Shown piece after piece: positions 19,940 through 30,958 of a DNA stretch of 64,000 bases. Below the pieces are notes generated by a model. It did no database searches. It was not told the DNA's origin and worked only from the letters and a program-made list of their open reading frames with translations. The stretch's first letter is position 1, and each line of letters opens with the position of its first letter. The stretch covers positions 38,031 through 102,030 of the forward strand of contig JAVTVY010025070.1 in the NCBI GenBank assembly GCA_036873755.1. The letters run 5' to 3'. This stretch comes from Hanleya hanleyi. Lineage: Eukaryota > Mollusca > Polyplacophora > Lepidopleurida > Hanleyidae. Both the position numbers and the translations under genes were made by a program.

Positions 19940-20636
19940 CATGGAAGAAACACACCGGGATACTATTCGCTTAAATTTGACAATTCTCACCGAGGAGATG
20001 GTAGGCATATGCAGCATATGCGAGATATTGCGAGAAAGTAAAGTATTATCAGCGGAAATGTATGAAGACATCATGGCGGAGAAGACGAGAACTGCGCGAG
20101 TCCGTCATCTGTTAAGCGTACTGCCTAGACGAGGTCCTAAAGCATTTGACGCATTCGTGGAATCTCTGCTTAAGACGGGAAACAATACCTTAGCCACTCT
20201 AATATACCCCGAATCTGAGAAGACACTCAACGAGGAATCTGTTACACCGCTAGGCGCCTCAGCTACACTCACTCCACATACTGCAACGCTCACACCGGAT
20301 ATCATTGAAGATGCTCTGCTGGAAGTCTACGCGCGTTACATGGTTGATAGAATTAATAATCTGATCGCGGAAACATGTTGTTTGTGCGCCACCGGTAGCA
20401 GCGTTCATCCCTGTCTGGCTCTCGAAACCTGTCAACATATTGACATGCACTTCATCACAGCCTTCAGCACGCTAAAGGAATGCGATATTGTCGAAGAGAC
20501 TAAGCATCGTCTCAACGCCCACAATAAACATTCCGCGGAAATCCTGAATACTCATCTATCACCAAAGAATATCGCCAGCCTCAACACCCCTGCCTTTAAA
20601 ATCCGTCTATACAGTATCTTAAACGCGGTGATGTAA
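19940..20636 (+). CDS. CARD-domain protein with Cys-rich C-terminal region (copy D)
   Basis: From ATG 19,940 the protein has 231 aa. Residues about 1-90 have the six-helix pattern of a caspase-recruitment domain, ending in the signature HLLSVLPRRGPKAFDAFVES, closest in my judgement to RAIDD/CRADD-type CARDs. Residues about 130-170 hold a Cys/His-rich motif (CCLCATGSSVHPC) and a helical tail. CARDs mediate assembly of apoptotic and inflammatory complexes, so a decoy or modulator of host cell death is inferred. It is the first gene of copy D, followed by the PC4-like gene. A frame upstream of 19,940 derives from a retroelement and I exclude it. Confidence 0.75.
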
Positions 20637-20664
20637 GAATGAGGTCGACCGAAATTTGAGAACT

Positions 20665-21138
20665 ATGATATTTATAAATATGCGTTTAAAACATTTCCGC
20701 TTATTCCGAAGTCGGACATCGAGCGGTATGGATCAATACCAGAGAAAGCTCGTCATACTTAAAGTTCTTTCTATAGGAGCTATATTGCTCCTAATTATAC
20801 CACTCATCGTATTGACCACGAAACGAACACCCTGTCCTTCATGCGCGTACCACACCGGCAAAGATACACCGCGTGTTTTCGAAATACCATCGGGTGATAT
20901 AACCATCATTCCCAACAGAACGCTATGTACACCGATGCAGCGAGTTATTATCGACGAACATTTTCGGGTTACTGTTTGCATCTACGCCAAGTTATTGAGG
21001 GTTGATCTGCGTTATTTTATCAACGACAAAGCCACTATAAAGGGCATGGTCTTGAACTACATGCAGTGGACATTACTCAAAGCTCGAACCCGTCTCATCG
21101 ATACAGCTATTCATAACCTGCTAGAAAATAAAATTTAA
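20665..21138 (+). CDS. Membrane-anchored PC4-like protein (copy D)
   Basis: About 157 aa from the ATG at 20,665 (an internal ATG near 20,728 is also possible). A hydrophobic segment (VLSIGAILLLIIPLIVLT) is followed by a domain with strand-rich sequence and LNYMQWTLLKARTRLIDTAI. The latter matches the W-x-x-L/Asp end of PC4-like domains and the copy A protein. A transmembrane segment on a PC4-like domain is unusual, and the membrane topology is uncertain. Confidence 0.5.
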   Translation: MIFINMRLKHFRLFRSRTSSGMDQYQRKLVILKVLSIGAILLLIIPLIVLTTKRTPCPSCAYHTGKDTPRVFEIPSGDITIIPNRTLCTPMQRVIIDEHFRVTVCIYAKLLRVDLRYFINDKATIKGMVLNYMQWTLLKARTRLIDTAIHNLLENKI

Positions 21139-21140
21139 CG

Positions 21141-21377
21141 ATGGATTGGAATCAAATGGTGAATGCCGTCACCTCTTTACACGCCTACAAATCTATCATC
21201 CATAGCATGTTTGAAGACGGCGTAGTAAATAGAGGCCGCCTAATTTTACTACGTATCTATACATATTCAGTGTGTCAGGATGTTTCCGATACGTTGAAAG
21301 TTGAAATTTGGGATTACTATATAACGCTATACGAACGTCTAAGGAGACAGTTGATTGCGAATCAGTCGAATGGATAA
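21141..21377 (+). CDS. Small conserved Polinton protein (copy D)
   Basis: Protein of 78 aa, all predicted helical. It shares VTSLHAYKSIIHSMFEDG with the copy B protein at 44,557-44,844 (SLTGYRAVVRSMFGDG), including spacing to a following Gly-Arg. No function is known to me. The stop overlaps the penton start by 8 nt, showing polycistron-like packing. Confidence 0.6.
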   Translation: MDWNQMVNAVTSLHAYKSIIHSMFEDGVVNRGRLILLRIYTYSVCQDVSDTLKVEIWDYYITLYERLRRQLIANQSNG

Positions 21378-21780
21378 GTACATCATCGTAAACAGCGAGG
21401 ACTCCAAGACGCTTTTCCCCGAGAATCGACCATACAAATTTCGCGTCAGCTTGAATAAAAGCATCCATTGGATCGTAGCCTTAGCAGAAATAATCATCCA
21501 AAGACAACCGCAGGTTAAATCGCGATCTCTTCTACGCCTGTGTTGTAATATATGCGGAGATTCCTTCGTAGGCGAGACGAAAGTACCTCTACTACGCTAC
21601 GTCGAGGCCTCCGGACTCCAGAAAAAACCGGTATCTAGGATATACCCCACGCCGTATTACCTACCCATCATTTTAAGCGACGTACGCTATCTAGAAATCG
21701 ATATAACCGACGAACAAGGTGAACCGGCGACATTTCTCACCGAATCCGTCATCGTAACGCTCCACGTGAAACAGCTATGA
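21370..21780 (+). CDS. Minor capsid (penton-like) protein, short form (copy D)
   Basis: 136 aa from ATG 21,370. The C-terminal half (VPLLRYVEASG ... YYLPIILSDVRYLEIDITDE ... VIVTLHVKQL) aligns with the end of the copy A/C penton protein (TPLLRVVPIS ... IYLPVRHTDINTITVDIRDD). It is about half the length of the A/C form, so an N-terminal part is missing or much reduced by deletion. The stop overlaps the next ATG. Confidence 0.72.
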   Translation: MDKYIIVNSEDSKTLFPENRPYKFRVSLNKSIHWIVALAEIIIQRQPQVKSRSLLRLCCNICGDSFVGETKVPLLRYVEASGLQKKPVSRIYPTPYYLPIILSDVRYLEIDITDEQGEPATFLTESVIVTLHVKQL

Positions 21781-22148
21781 CCGGGAGACCGTTGTACATC
21801 CCCGATGTGAATAAATGGATCAGATTTTATCGGAACGAGGCAAAGTCTGTCCATAAACCCTCGACATATTTTAAGAAGCAGAAAGGTGGAGGACTCGGCG
21901 GTAAGACGGGTGAATCCTACATTATTCCCGTCGACCCTCATTCTAAAAACGTCAGCGAGAAGAAATCCAAGACGCCGGCTATTCAGCTTACGGCCCCCTC
22001 TCAACAAGTGGTCGAACAAGCCAAGTCTGAAGTCTCGAGAACGCGTCAACAGGAACCCATAAATAGGAAGCGTTCTCTTCCTACCGTCAGTTCACCCGCC
22101 GATAAACGGAGAGCGCGGACCAAAAGATCGCATCTTTTCGAGTTATAA
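21777..22148 (+). CDS. Basic virion-type protein (copy D)
   Basis: 123 aa, Lys/Arg/Ser-rich, with a Gly-rich KQKGGGLGGKTG motif and an Arg/Lys C-terminus. It holds the same place (between penton and major capsid) as the pVI-like protein of copies A and C but lacks their amphipathic segment. Assignment is by position and composition only. Confidence 0.5.
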   Translation: MTGRPLYIPDVNKWIRFYRNEAKSVHKPSTYFKKQKGGGLGGKTGESYIIPVDPHSKNVSEKKSKTPAIQLTAPSQQVVEQAKSEVSRTRQQEPINRKRSLPTVSSPADKRRARTKRSHLFEL

Positions 22149-22149
22149 C

Positions 22150-23402
22150 ATAGCACTCCTCACAGACAAAGGATTCACCGATGGTCAACCTAGCGAGTTA
22201 TCGTTGTTCTCATTACCCCCTACGCAAACAGCGGTTGAAAGTCGCTATGTTATCGACGTTCGACCGTCTTCTCAAATCTCGGACGATGCATCCGTCGAAT
22301 TCCTGATATCCGGTCAAGGCTCGGATTACGTCGACTTGAAATCCACCAGACTCTACGTTAAGGCTAAAATAACTCACAGAGATGGCACCCCTTTGATCAA
22401 GGACGAAAAATGCGGCCCTATCAATTTACTCCTTCAAACTATGTGGTCTCAGATAGACGTCTCCATGCAGGGTAAGCTTATGACGGTCATGGACAACAGT
22501 TACCCCTATAAAGCCTACATTCAAACGCTAATGAATTTCGGTGAAGACGCTAAAACCACTCAGCTAGTGCCCCAACTGTATGTAGCCGACGAGGGTATTA
22601 ATTTGGATACCGCGGATGCCACATCAGGTCAAAATGTCGGATTTACGCAGAGAAGGAAATTCATCGCTGGGAGTAATGTATTCGAAATGGAAGGAAACTT
22701 CATGCAAGATGTTTTCAAACAACAGCGCTACTTGCTGAATAACGTGGACGTATACATCAAAATGCATCGCTCCACACCGCAGTTCACCATGATGTCGGGT
22801 GAGGAAAATCCGGCGTATAAACTGGTGATACAAGATATCAGCCTGAAAGTCGAGAAAGTTCGCGTAAACCCCGGCGTGATTTTGGGACACGCCAAGACCT
22901 TGGAAAATACATCGGCCAAATATCCGTACGTGAGAACGGAGACCAAAATGGCTTCCTTAGCCACGGGACAGACCCTCTTCCGCTGGGATAATATGTTTTT
23001 GTCCGTCTACCCCAGCAGACTGGTGATAGGATTCGTATCATCCAAAGCCGTCGCCGGGGATTATAAAAAGAACCCCCTAAACTTTCAACACTTCAAACTG
23101 GCCAATCTCTCGGTGAATATTGACGGCGTAACGACTCCGGGTCATTTCCTGAGAACGCGGTATAACTCGGACTGGGAGAAGAGTTCATTCACATCGGCTT
23201 ACCTGAGTTTGTTCGATAGCATAGGACGTACCGGCGATAACTTTGATAATTCTATAACCTGGTACGATTATCACAACGGCTCTACCCTCTACGCCTTCAA
23301 CCTCGACCCCTCCTACGCCGCAGAATGTGAGCTGTATCGCCTATGCCGAATTCCCAGCGCTGTTCGAGGTGGATAAGTCTCGCAGCATCATCTCTATTAC
23401 TC
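22150..23402 (+). pseudogene. Major capsid protein without ATG and with C-terminal deletion (copy D)
   Basis: Double-jelly-roll capsid protein (SLPPTQTAV, TRLYVKAKI, INLLLQTMWSQIDVSM). The homologous frame begins right after the upstream stop, but the expected ATG is ATA at 22,150-22,152. Near 23,325 a deletion shifts frame, so the main frame ends at 23,376, while the true C-terminus (SCIAYAEFPALFEVD...) continues in another frame to about 23,402. The protein is otherwise collinear with copies A and C. Confidence 0.85.
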
Positions 23403-23403
23403 C

Positions 23404-23892
23404 ATGAATACGGACGAACTTCTTTGCATCATTCGCAGCGACCGTACGCTCGACGCTTGTGTACGAGGTGTGTACCCGGCTGACAAAATTCCAAACCACG
23501 TGTTACGTACACCAGCGGCTTTTATAGTGAATACCGACGTGGCGAGTCTCTCCGGGGAACACTGGGTGGTGTTTTATTTCCGGAACCAGCGAGAAACATT
23601 TTTCGATTCCCTAGGACATCCCCCGGAATATTATTCGAACCATTTTGTAAAATTTCTCGAAAACAATAGTAAATTCCGTTATTACAGCCATAGACAGCTT
23701 CAAGGAGATAACTCTTTTACTTGCGGTCACTACTGTATATACGTCCTACTTCAGCTTATACGGGGTATATCCCTGTCCAGTATCGTTGCGGATTTCGATC
23801 AAAACCATTGTCATAACGATTGCTATGTATACAACTTTGTCACGCGGTATTTTCCACATTGTTTAAAGAATTCGCTGAACTTGCATTGTTAA
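23404..23892 (+). CDS. Adenovirus-type cysteine protease (copy D)
   Basis: 162 aa, intact. It shows GEHWVVFYF (His), ETFFDSLG (acidic) and TCGHYCIYVL (Cys). The family cleaves virion precursors. It lies directly after the capsid gene, and AATAAA follows at about 23,920. Confidence 0.92.
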   Translation: MNTDELLCIIRSDRTLDACVRGVYPADKIPNHVLRTPAAFIVNTDVASLSGEHWVVFYFRNQRETFFDSLGHPPEYYSNHFVKFLENNSKFRYYSHRQLQGDNSFTCGHYCIYVLLQLIRGISLSSIVADFDQNHCHNDCYVYNFVTRYFPHCLKNSLNLHC

Positions 23893-24007
23893 ACCACTCG
23901 CATTGTCCTATCATTATTAATAAAGGTTGAGTAAACCACACACTGTTTGTTTTCTTATTTATTTAAAGAGGTGTGAGTCGCCGTTTTCATCATTCGAGTT
24001 CGTAGAT

Positions 24008-25096
24008 ATGAATGGGAACGGGTGGAAAACGTACTTGTCGCGAACCTATTTCAACCCGAAAAACCCTATCAGCTTCACCGGGCCTTCTAAATTACACGCC
24101 TTATTAAAGGCCGATGGATATAATGTTGCGCGTAAAGAGCTAACGCAGTGGTTGAGCGACCAGGACGCTTATAGTTTACAAAAGCCAGTTCGTTATACCT
24201 TTAAGAGAAGCAGGGTCGTCACTGCGGGCATAGACGATCTTTGGGATACAGATCTAGCCGATGTGTCCAATGTATCCGAGTACAACGATGGTGTGCAATT
24301 TCTCCTCTTCGTCATAGACGTTTTCTCGCGATTTCTGTGGATTATCCCTCTTCCCAATAAGGCTATAATCTCGGGACTCGATCAAATCCTGATTGAGGGG
24401 AGACAACCCAAGTATCTCCGCTTCGACAAAGGAAGCGAGTACAACAACCGATGGGTGAAAGCTTATTTGAAGAAGAAAGACATTCATTTCTACGTCACCC
24501 ATAACGAAAAGAAGGCTAATTACGCGGAGAGAGTTATAAGGACGATGAAAAATAGTATGTATAGATATTTCACCCATAAGCAGACCTACCGTTATTTAGA
24601 CGTCTTACAAGACCTGGTGCGTAATTATAACCAACGACCGCACACATCTCTGCGCAACAAAAGTCCTTCCGATGTTAATGAAGGGAATGAGGCTCTCCTC
24701 TGGAGAGAAATGTACGTCGACACGGCGATAAAAGGCCGTAAACAACCGTTCAAATTAAACATCGGCGATACCGTGAGAATCTCTCACGTGAGGTACGCCT
24801 TCCAAAGAGACTATCAAGCCAAATGGACGGAGGAACTCTTCAAAATTTTCCGACGATTCCGGAGTCGAGGCATCGCGATATACGAACTCAAGGATTTTAT
24901 GAACGACGGGGTACAGGGAACATTTTATCAGCAGGAACTACAACGAGTGAGGAAAGAGCCCGACGCGCTATGGCGCATCGAAAAGGTTCTCAAAACACGA
25001 CGGAGGAGAGGCAGAGTTGAGAAATTAGTTAAATACACGGGCTGGCCCATTAAATTCGCCAGTTGGGTGCCGGTAGAAGATATCGAGTCAATTTAA
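24008..25096 (+). CDS. Polinton integrase with chromodomain (copy D)
   Basis: About 362 aa from ATG 24,008. Catalytic residues are D in LWDTDLADVS, D in RFDKGSEY and E in NYAERVIRT. The C-terminal chromodomain-like part is WRIEKVLKTRRRRG ... LVKYTGWP ... SWVP. The frame is complete, unlike in copies A and B. In D the gene lies after the protease; in A-C it is at the opposite end of the late gene block. Confidence 0.93.
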   Translation: MNGNGWKTYLSRTYFNPKNPISFTGPSKLHALLKADGYNVARKELTQWLSDQDAYSLQKPVRYTFKRSRVVTAGIDDLWDTDLADVSNVSEYNDGVQFLLFVIDVFSRFLWIIPLPNKAIISGLDQILIEGRQPKYLRFDKGSEYNNRWVKAYLKKKDIHFYVTHNEKKANYAERVIRTMKNSMYRYFTHKQTYRYLDVLQDLVRNYNQRPHTSLRNKSPSDVNEGNEALLWREMYVDTAIKGRKQPFKLNIGDTVRISHVRYAFQRDYQAKWTEELFKIFRRFRSRGIAIYELKDFMNDGVQGTFYQQELQRVRKEPDALWRIEKVLKTRRRRGRVEKLVKYTGWPIKFASWVPVEDIESI

Positions 25097-25111
25097 GCTC
25101 GGCTACCCGCA

Positions 25112-25170
25112 GTATCCTGCAGCCTGCACCCTGCACCCTGCACCCTGTAGCCTGCACCCTGCAGCCGGAT
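25112..25170. repeat. CCTGCA microsatellite
   Basis: Short array of GCACCCTGCACCCTGCA units between integrase and ATPase, followed by a TATATAAG promoter motif near 25,197. Confidence 0.7.
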
Positions 25171-25280
25171 GTATTGAATCAGCGTTGGGATATCTCCTAT
25201 ATAAGTGCAAGTTTCAGTGCGGTGAGCGCACTCTACACGAAGCTTTTGTTATATTAACGTCTATTTTCCTAGAGTATATC

Positions 25281-26513
25281 ATGACTTATGCGTGTAGCTT
25301 ATGTGCTAAGACGTTTACGAGAATCGAAAACCTGCGCAAACATATCGAGTTACATCACGGGAGACGGCTTACAATGATACGCGTTGTAATATCCGATGTC
25401 ATTATGAATGAACAGGTATCCGAAATAAAGACTGTGAATGTAGCCTTTCAACATCCCTGTACAATGACTGTTAGCGGTCCGACGGGGTGTGGAAAGACGT
25501 CATGGGTGTTGAAACGCTTGGAAGGGACCGACATTCAGCCCTCTCCCACGCGTATTGTCTGGTGGTACGGTCAATGGCAGCCCGCCTACGAGAATACACG
25601 ATTAAAGAATGTGAGCTTCGTTCCCGGAATCCCGCACGATATCGGGGAGACCTATTACTTCGACCCTGCGCAGATCAATATTGTGGTGCTCGATGATATG
25701 ATGAGTCAAGCCAAATCAGACGGACAAGTCGCGGATCTGTTTACCAAAGGCTCTCACCATCAGAATCTGTCCGTAATTTACTTGACGCAGAATCTCATCC
25801 CCCAAGGTAAGGCGTCCAGAGACATCACCTTGAACTGCCAATACTTCGTGCTTTTCAACAGTCCCATCGACCGTCATCAGGTCCAACTCTTCGGAAGAAG
25901 CATGTATCCTCAAAACATAGACTATTTCACGAAAAAGTACGAAGAAGCCACCACCAAGCCTTACGGTTCCCTAATAATCGATTTGAAGCCGACTACACCG
26001 GAAAGCCAAAGGCTAAAAATGAGGTTGGATGCGCCCACACAGACTGGACAAGGTCTATATACAAAGGCAATACCTTCTTGGTATAGGGAACAAACGGGAG
26101 AAGGGAGTCGTGTGAAATCGGATGCCTATAAAGCGTCTCATACCGTGAAACAAGACACGTGGAAAGCCATGTTCGGTAGAGCATCGCGCATGGAATTCAA
26201 CGATGATATCAAAATGAAGACTAGAGAGTTCATAACGAATGGTTGTACGAAGCAGGAGGCTGAGGTCCGGGCAATAACTGAATACATGCCTCACATGATG
26301 AAGACGCTACGCCGGATGTATCTCGATGTGATCTTGGGTATAAAAGCTCTGGAGAGCGACCCAATTCACGAGGAAATCATGAAGACCTGCGATGACCTTC
26401 AGAAGTCCTACAACGCGAGCTATGAGGAAGCGATGAAACAAAGCGTTAAAATGAAGGAACACTGTTCGATAAACTTTACGAAGACGATGAATAAATTCCA
26501 CGCATTTTATTAA
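25281..26513 (+). CDS. Packaging ATPase with N-terminal zinc finger and long C-terminal extension (copy D)
   Basis: 410 aa from ATG 25,281. A C2H2 finger opens the protein (CSLCAKTFTRIENLRKHIELHH). Walker A is SGPTGCGKTSW and Walker B is INIVVLDDMM, with the sensor stretch SVIYLTQNLI. After the ATPase core (about residue 245) there is an extra, highly charged helical region of about 165 aa absent from the 204-aa copy C enzyme. A TATATAAG motif lies about 85 bp upstream. It probably packages DNA; the finger may bind DNA ends. Confidence 0.88.
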   Translation: MTYACSLCAKTFTRIENLRKHIELHHGRRLTMIRVVISDVIMNEQVSEIKTVNVAFQHPCTMTVSGPTGCGKTSWVLKRLEGTDIQPSPTRIVWWYGQWQPAYENTRLKNVSFVPGIPHDIGETYYFDPAQINIVVLDDMMSQAKSDGQVADLFTKGSHHQNLSVIYLTQNLIPQGKASRDITLNCQYFVLFNSPIDRHQVQLFGRSMYPQNIDYFTKKYEEATTKPYGSLIIDLKPTTPESQRLKMRLDAPTQTGQGLYTKAIPSWYREQTGEGSRVKSDAYKASHTVKQDTWKAMFGRASRMEFNDDIKMKTREFITNGCTKQEAEVRAITEYMPHMMKTLRRMYLDVILGIKALESDPIHEEIMKTCDDLQKSYNASYEEAMKQSVKMKEHCSINFTKTMNKFHAFY

Positions 26514-29500
26514 TAAACATACATAGTTTGTAAAATTAGCCGTCATTTGTTTTCAGTATGATGTAGTCAGAGATCCGACGAAGCCGTGTGCCACAGTATT
26601 GATACCGTCATCTAGTACATACCGTTTATCGTCGAAGGCGGATAACGCTACTTTCTCAACGGTATGACTATATAACTGGTGGTCAATACTGCGAATCTGG
26701 TTCATCGTCGTTTTTACAATTTTGTGTTGAAATAAACAGTCTTTATACATGATATGTCGAAGTTTTTTCTTTATAGCGTATTTAGCTATCCCCTTCGCCG
26801 TTTTCTTCTCCTCTCCTCCGAAAAGAATGCTGTACAACTTGGGCCTAAGACCCACAAACTCCTCTATAGGGGTACCGCCGCATTCATCTTTCATTTTACC
26901 AAATACTTTGGCATTGGTAGCGCTATAGAGGTGGTGATCTTTCGGGTAGTTGCTGGTGTCGAACAAAGCCAGATTCTGCGCCATGTCACCGTACAAATTT
27001 TCCGTCTCGATTTCATAACACAAACTATCCGTGTCAGAGAATAGCAGCTTCGCTTTTTGACCATAATTTCGTTTCATTTCATTATAGTGGAAGTCGTATA
27101 TCAGTAGCTTCGAGAGGTCTAGAATTGCGAAGCCGGCGTAGGTGGGCCTGTTCAAAAATAATTTTATTTTCTTTAGATTGACGCCGATTAAATCCTCGTT
27201 AAAAATTTTGAAAGCCTGAAAAGAGGGTTTGGCGACCATCCTCTGAAGTCTCCATTTTGAGTTGACGAGCTCTATCCGGGTACGTTTCCTAAGATTCTCC
27301 ATCGTTTTCCCGAACACCGAGTTGTTCATCAGTTTAAAAAAGTCCTTCTCGAAGTCATTCCTAGCGGCCTTACGTTTGTCCGTGTTGAATGCGATGTACG
27401 GCTGCAGCCATGTAGACTGCGTGAACTCTATCCCGCGATGGATACGAGTCAAAAGAATCCCCTGTTGCAGGTAGAACTTCAAATCGCGGTAGTGTATCAC
27501 ATAGTTCGATTTGTCGCGAAGGTTCGGGACGAGTTTTTCCGTGGGTTTGCCTTTAATCTCTAGCTCTTCCTTCAGTCCGAGAGAATGAGGCGAGAGCATG
27601 TCATCCGTCACCGTCATTCGTTCGGGGCAGAGAGGATAGTCGCTATGCGCCTCGTGGAGTGACGAGGGATATTGTAAGTCGACTTCGAAAATATAACCGG
27701 TTTCGGCATCATCTTCAATTTTCTCTATCTCCGTCGCGTCCAGCGACTGGATCTGTTCGTCGGTCATCCACGCAAAGTCCCGTAGGGGTAAAGGTTGCGA
27801 CATAGCCCACCCGTATAGGTTATTAGCGTCCAGATAAGTAATGTACTTAGTGGGACAGTTGACATTATAATCGACCATGTCCGGGTTGTTCGCCTTACTA
27901 TACTTATTAGAGATCATTGAAATACCTCCGCGGATACCCCGTTCTATCATTAGGTGCATATCTATATCGTCCAGCAATTGTAGACACACCCCGGTCATTT
28001 TCAACATGGCGTCCCATGACAGACCGGGTGAGGTATAATAGTGAGCCGGGTCGAGATGATAGTAGTTCATGCAAATGTTGCGAAAATTTTCGAATACATC
28101 GGCTAGTAGCAGGACATCGTATTTTAGGTAGAGGTCGTGGTAATTCCCTAGAGTTTGAATTCCAAACTCCGACCATACCGACTGCGCGTGGGCATAGTCT
28201 TGGTCGGAAATAGGCTCTTCGCGGAGATCGTTGTAAAACGCTTCTTTGGGAGGGAGTTGGCGTTCCGAAAATTTACTTTCGGCGGACATATAGCCGTACG
28301 GGTAGACGCCCTTTCTCAACATTTTACGCCGGTGGTTAGGGTTCGGGAAATGTTGCCCGAGCCGGTGAAATTTTTCAGCGCCTTCCTTAGACATGTTGTC
28401 GACTCGAGGGAGGCATTGAGAAACTGTAGGGAATCGAGGAACCTTAAATTACCCAGAGAGAAGGAGATGTATTTCTGCATGTTATTCGGGATGCACGTTA
28501 TTTTCAGACCCTTGAATTTTCCCATAACGCTACAGATGAGATGACCGTCGTAGCCCTTAGTGTTATGCAAAACGACGGGTATAAAGAACTGGCGCTTTTC
28601 TCGCTTGGTAGACCTCCTGAACCTATACTGTAAGTTGCAGTGATTGTGAGCGGGACCCCTGTATTTCCCCGTCAAGTGACAATGGTCGCGTACCCTGTCG
28701 GTGCCTAGTTCTTTGTCGCAGATATGACAATGCGTCGCCGCTTTAAAGGAGTTTTCCTCCTCCCGGGTGATCTGCATAGGTTTGATACACTCTAATATAT
28801 CGCAGATTCGTTTATCTTCTTCTGTGAGTTTTTCCAGAAAAGTTTCTACGACATCGGGACCCCTATATACCACAGCGGGCTTACTGTGTTCGGGCATTGT
28901 ACTCACTACGGTATAACAAAACCCTGACGGTTCGTGACGCTCGTATTTGGTGGTAGCCCCGGATTCGGAGTGAATTTTACGCGTAAAACACTCGAAATCG
29001 GCGTAAATGATGAAAGGAACGCGTAACTGTTTCTGGATATTTTTGAATTCCAACCACTGCTCTTCGGGGGTTTCCGGGAGTCTGATTCGCTACGGCCCGT
29101 GTCGAGAACAGTGAGGAATGTGATCGTTTAGCAACTGTCGAGTAGAAAACCCGTGCAAACAATAATTGCAGTAGAATTGAGCACTATGATGTTTTGTACG
29201 ATCCCCCAACAATCGGCTCATGTTCTTGATCAAGCAGAAATGTCTTTTCTCATCTTTAGAGATGAGTAAAAGATCGACGTGTCTGTCGGACTTTTGTTCG
29301 CTTATATGCAGGGGGAAAATCCCTTTGTCATAACCGAACACGCTCACGGAAATATCGTTACGAGTTTCGAACTTCGATATTTGAGATAAAGGGATAGGAA
29401 AATCGATTCCGTCGATGTTTAACTCGTTAAAGTATGGTTTATAACGTTGAATCCGATACGCGTGATCCTTCGCGGGGTGTAAGGCCGCAAGAATTGACCA

Positions 29501-30183
29501 GAGAAAGCAAAACTGATCGGTGTTCTGCGGGTTGACAATGGCCATCTTTTTACGCAGATTCTGTGGTGTGGGAATATAGCTACTGCCTTGAAAGGGCACA
29601 TATTGAGCGGTGTGCACCTGTAGGTGAATAATTTCGTCCAAGACCCAGCCACTTCCCTCTCGCTGATACTCCTGGAAGCTAGAATGTATTTTTTGGAAGG
29701 CCTCGGCGAGCTGCTGTTCGAGCTGAGATAGGTTTGTGCTAACAAAATTAAGACTTCTGAAAAGGGGTTCGGAGTAAATGGTCTCACCCTCACTGTTCGT
29801 TCGAGCGAGGCGGAGTTGTAGGGAGACGTACCACTTGATTCCGCGTTGCTCGTTTAACGTTGTCGTCAGCAGATGACGAACTGCGTTTTCGTTGCTATTA
29901 AAAAAATGAAGAATGTCTGAACTGGTCGTTCTAGTAGGTGGAATAGTGTGGGTGTGCAGAGTTCCGTTCAGCGCGGACGACGATGATTTCGCTCCTCCCG
30001 ACTGTTTGCCATGGCAACTGTTGCAATGCTGTGGGTGAGTAGTGTAAAATCGCTCGGGTAGTGGTCGATGACAGGCAGAACACTCACGACCTCGGCTAGA
30101 ACACTCCTCGCAGAACTGTTTTCCGGGTAACAAACACTTGAATCTCCCGCACCAGTTACATTTGGCCAGTCGAGCGGGTTGAC

Positions 30184-30823
30184 CTGGAGATATAATTGTG
30201 AATGTTACATATTTTATAATCGTCACGTTAAATCGGCCACAAGTCGCCGAGCTACTTTCATGAAGTAGGTAGTAAAGTTTCCTTCGCGAACATATCTCGA
30301 GGTTATGCTATATAACCATGATTATCGAAATGAGCATAGTTAAAATTCAAGCGATGCTATATATTTGCTATTCGTATGTTATGCTATTCGATATTTATTT
30401 ATCGAAATGAACATAGTTAAAATTCAAGCGTGGGTTAGTCGACCTGAACTATTAGTTTCTCCTCTCCTCTGGGTTGAGAGGTATAGCTAATGAACCCTAT
30501 CGTTAGTCGTTAGTATCCGCGGTAATTTACCTGTATTTTGCGTTGGCTGGAGATCTGAACCATAGGACGACGAACAAGATGCCACCGCAAGTTGATCTGA
30601 TTAAAATAAATATATACCATAGAGTGGTGAAACGTATAACTGATGACCGCTAACGACATATAGTATGTACAATGTTGTTTTAGTCGCTGCGAGTAGATTA
30701 ATTATCCGGAGTGTCTGGTGGTATAGATGCTTATAGTGCTCCTTCTTACGACCTTGGACCTCAAATGTCCATGAAACTTATGTTACCGAAGTAATTTCCT
30801 GTAAGAATGAATATTACACTTAC
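30184..30823 (-). other. Predicted intron of copy D polymerase gene
   Basis: 640 bp, GT...AG, with donor GGTAAGTG and acceptor TATCTCCAG. Joining leaves the frame open and unites zinc-finger coding sequence with the Cys-rich start of PolB. It is AT-rich and has no coding signal. Confidence 0.65.
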
Positions 30824-30958
30824 CGTTTTTCCTCGGACATTTCACCCCGTCATGGCTGGTTGTTTCCGCATGGCGTTTCCTCCAATGAACATGCTGGTGT
30901 TCTTCTAGTCTATACGGTCGGGAGAACGTTTTACAGCATACAGTGCACAACAGTGAAT

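Noticed and set aside
20641..20664. TTG at 20,656 as the start of the copy D PC4-like gene
   Set aside because: An ATG follows three codons later; there is no reason to assume non-AUG initiation.
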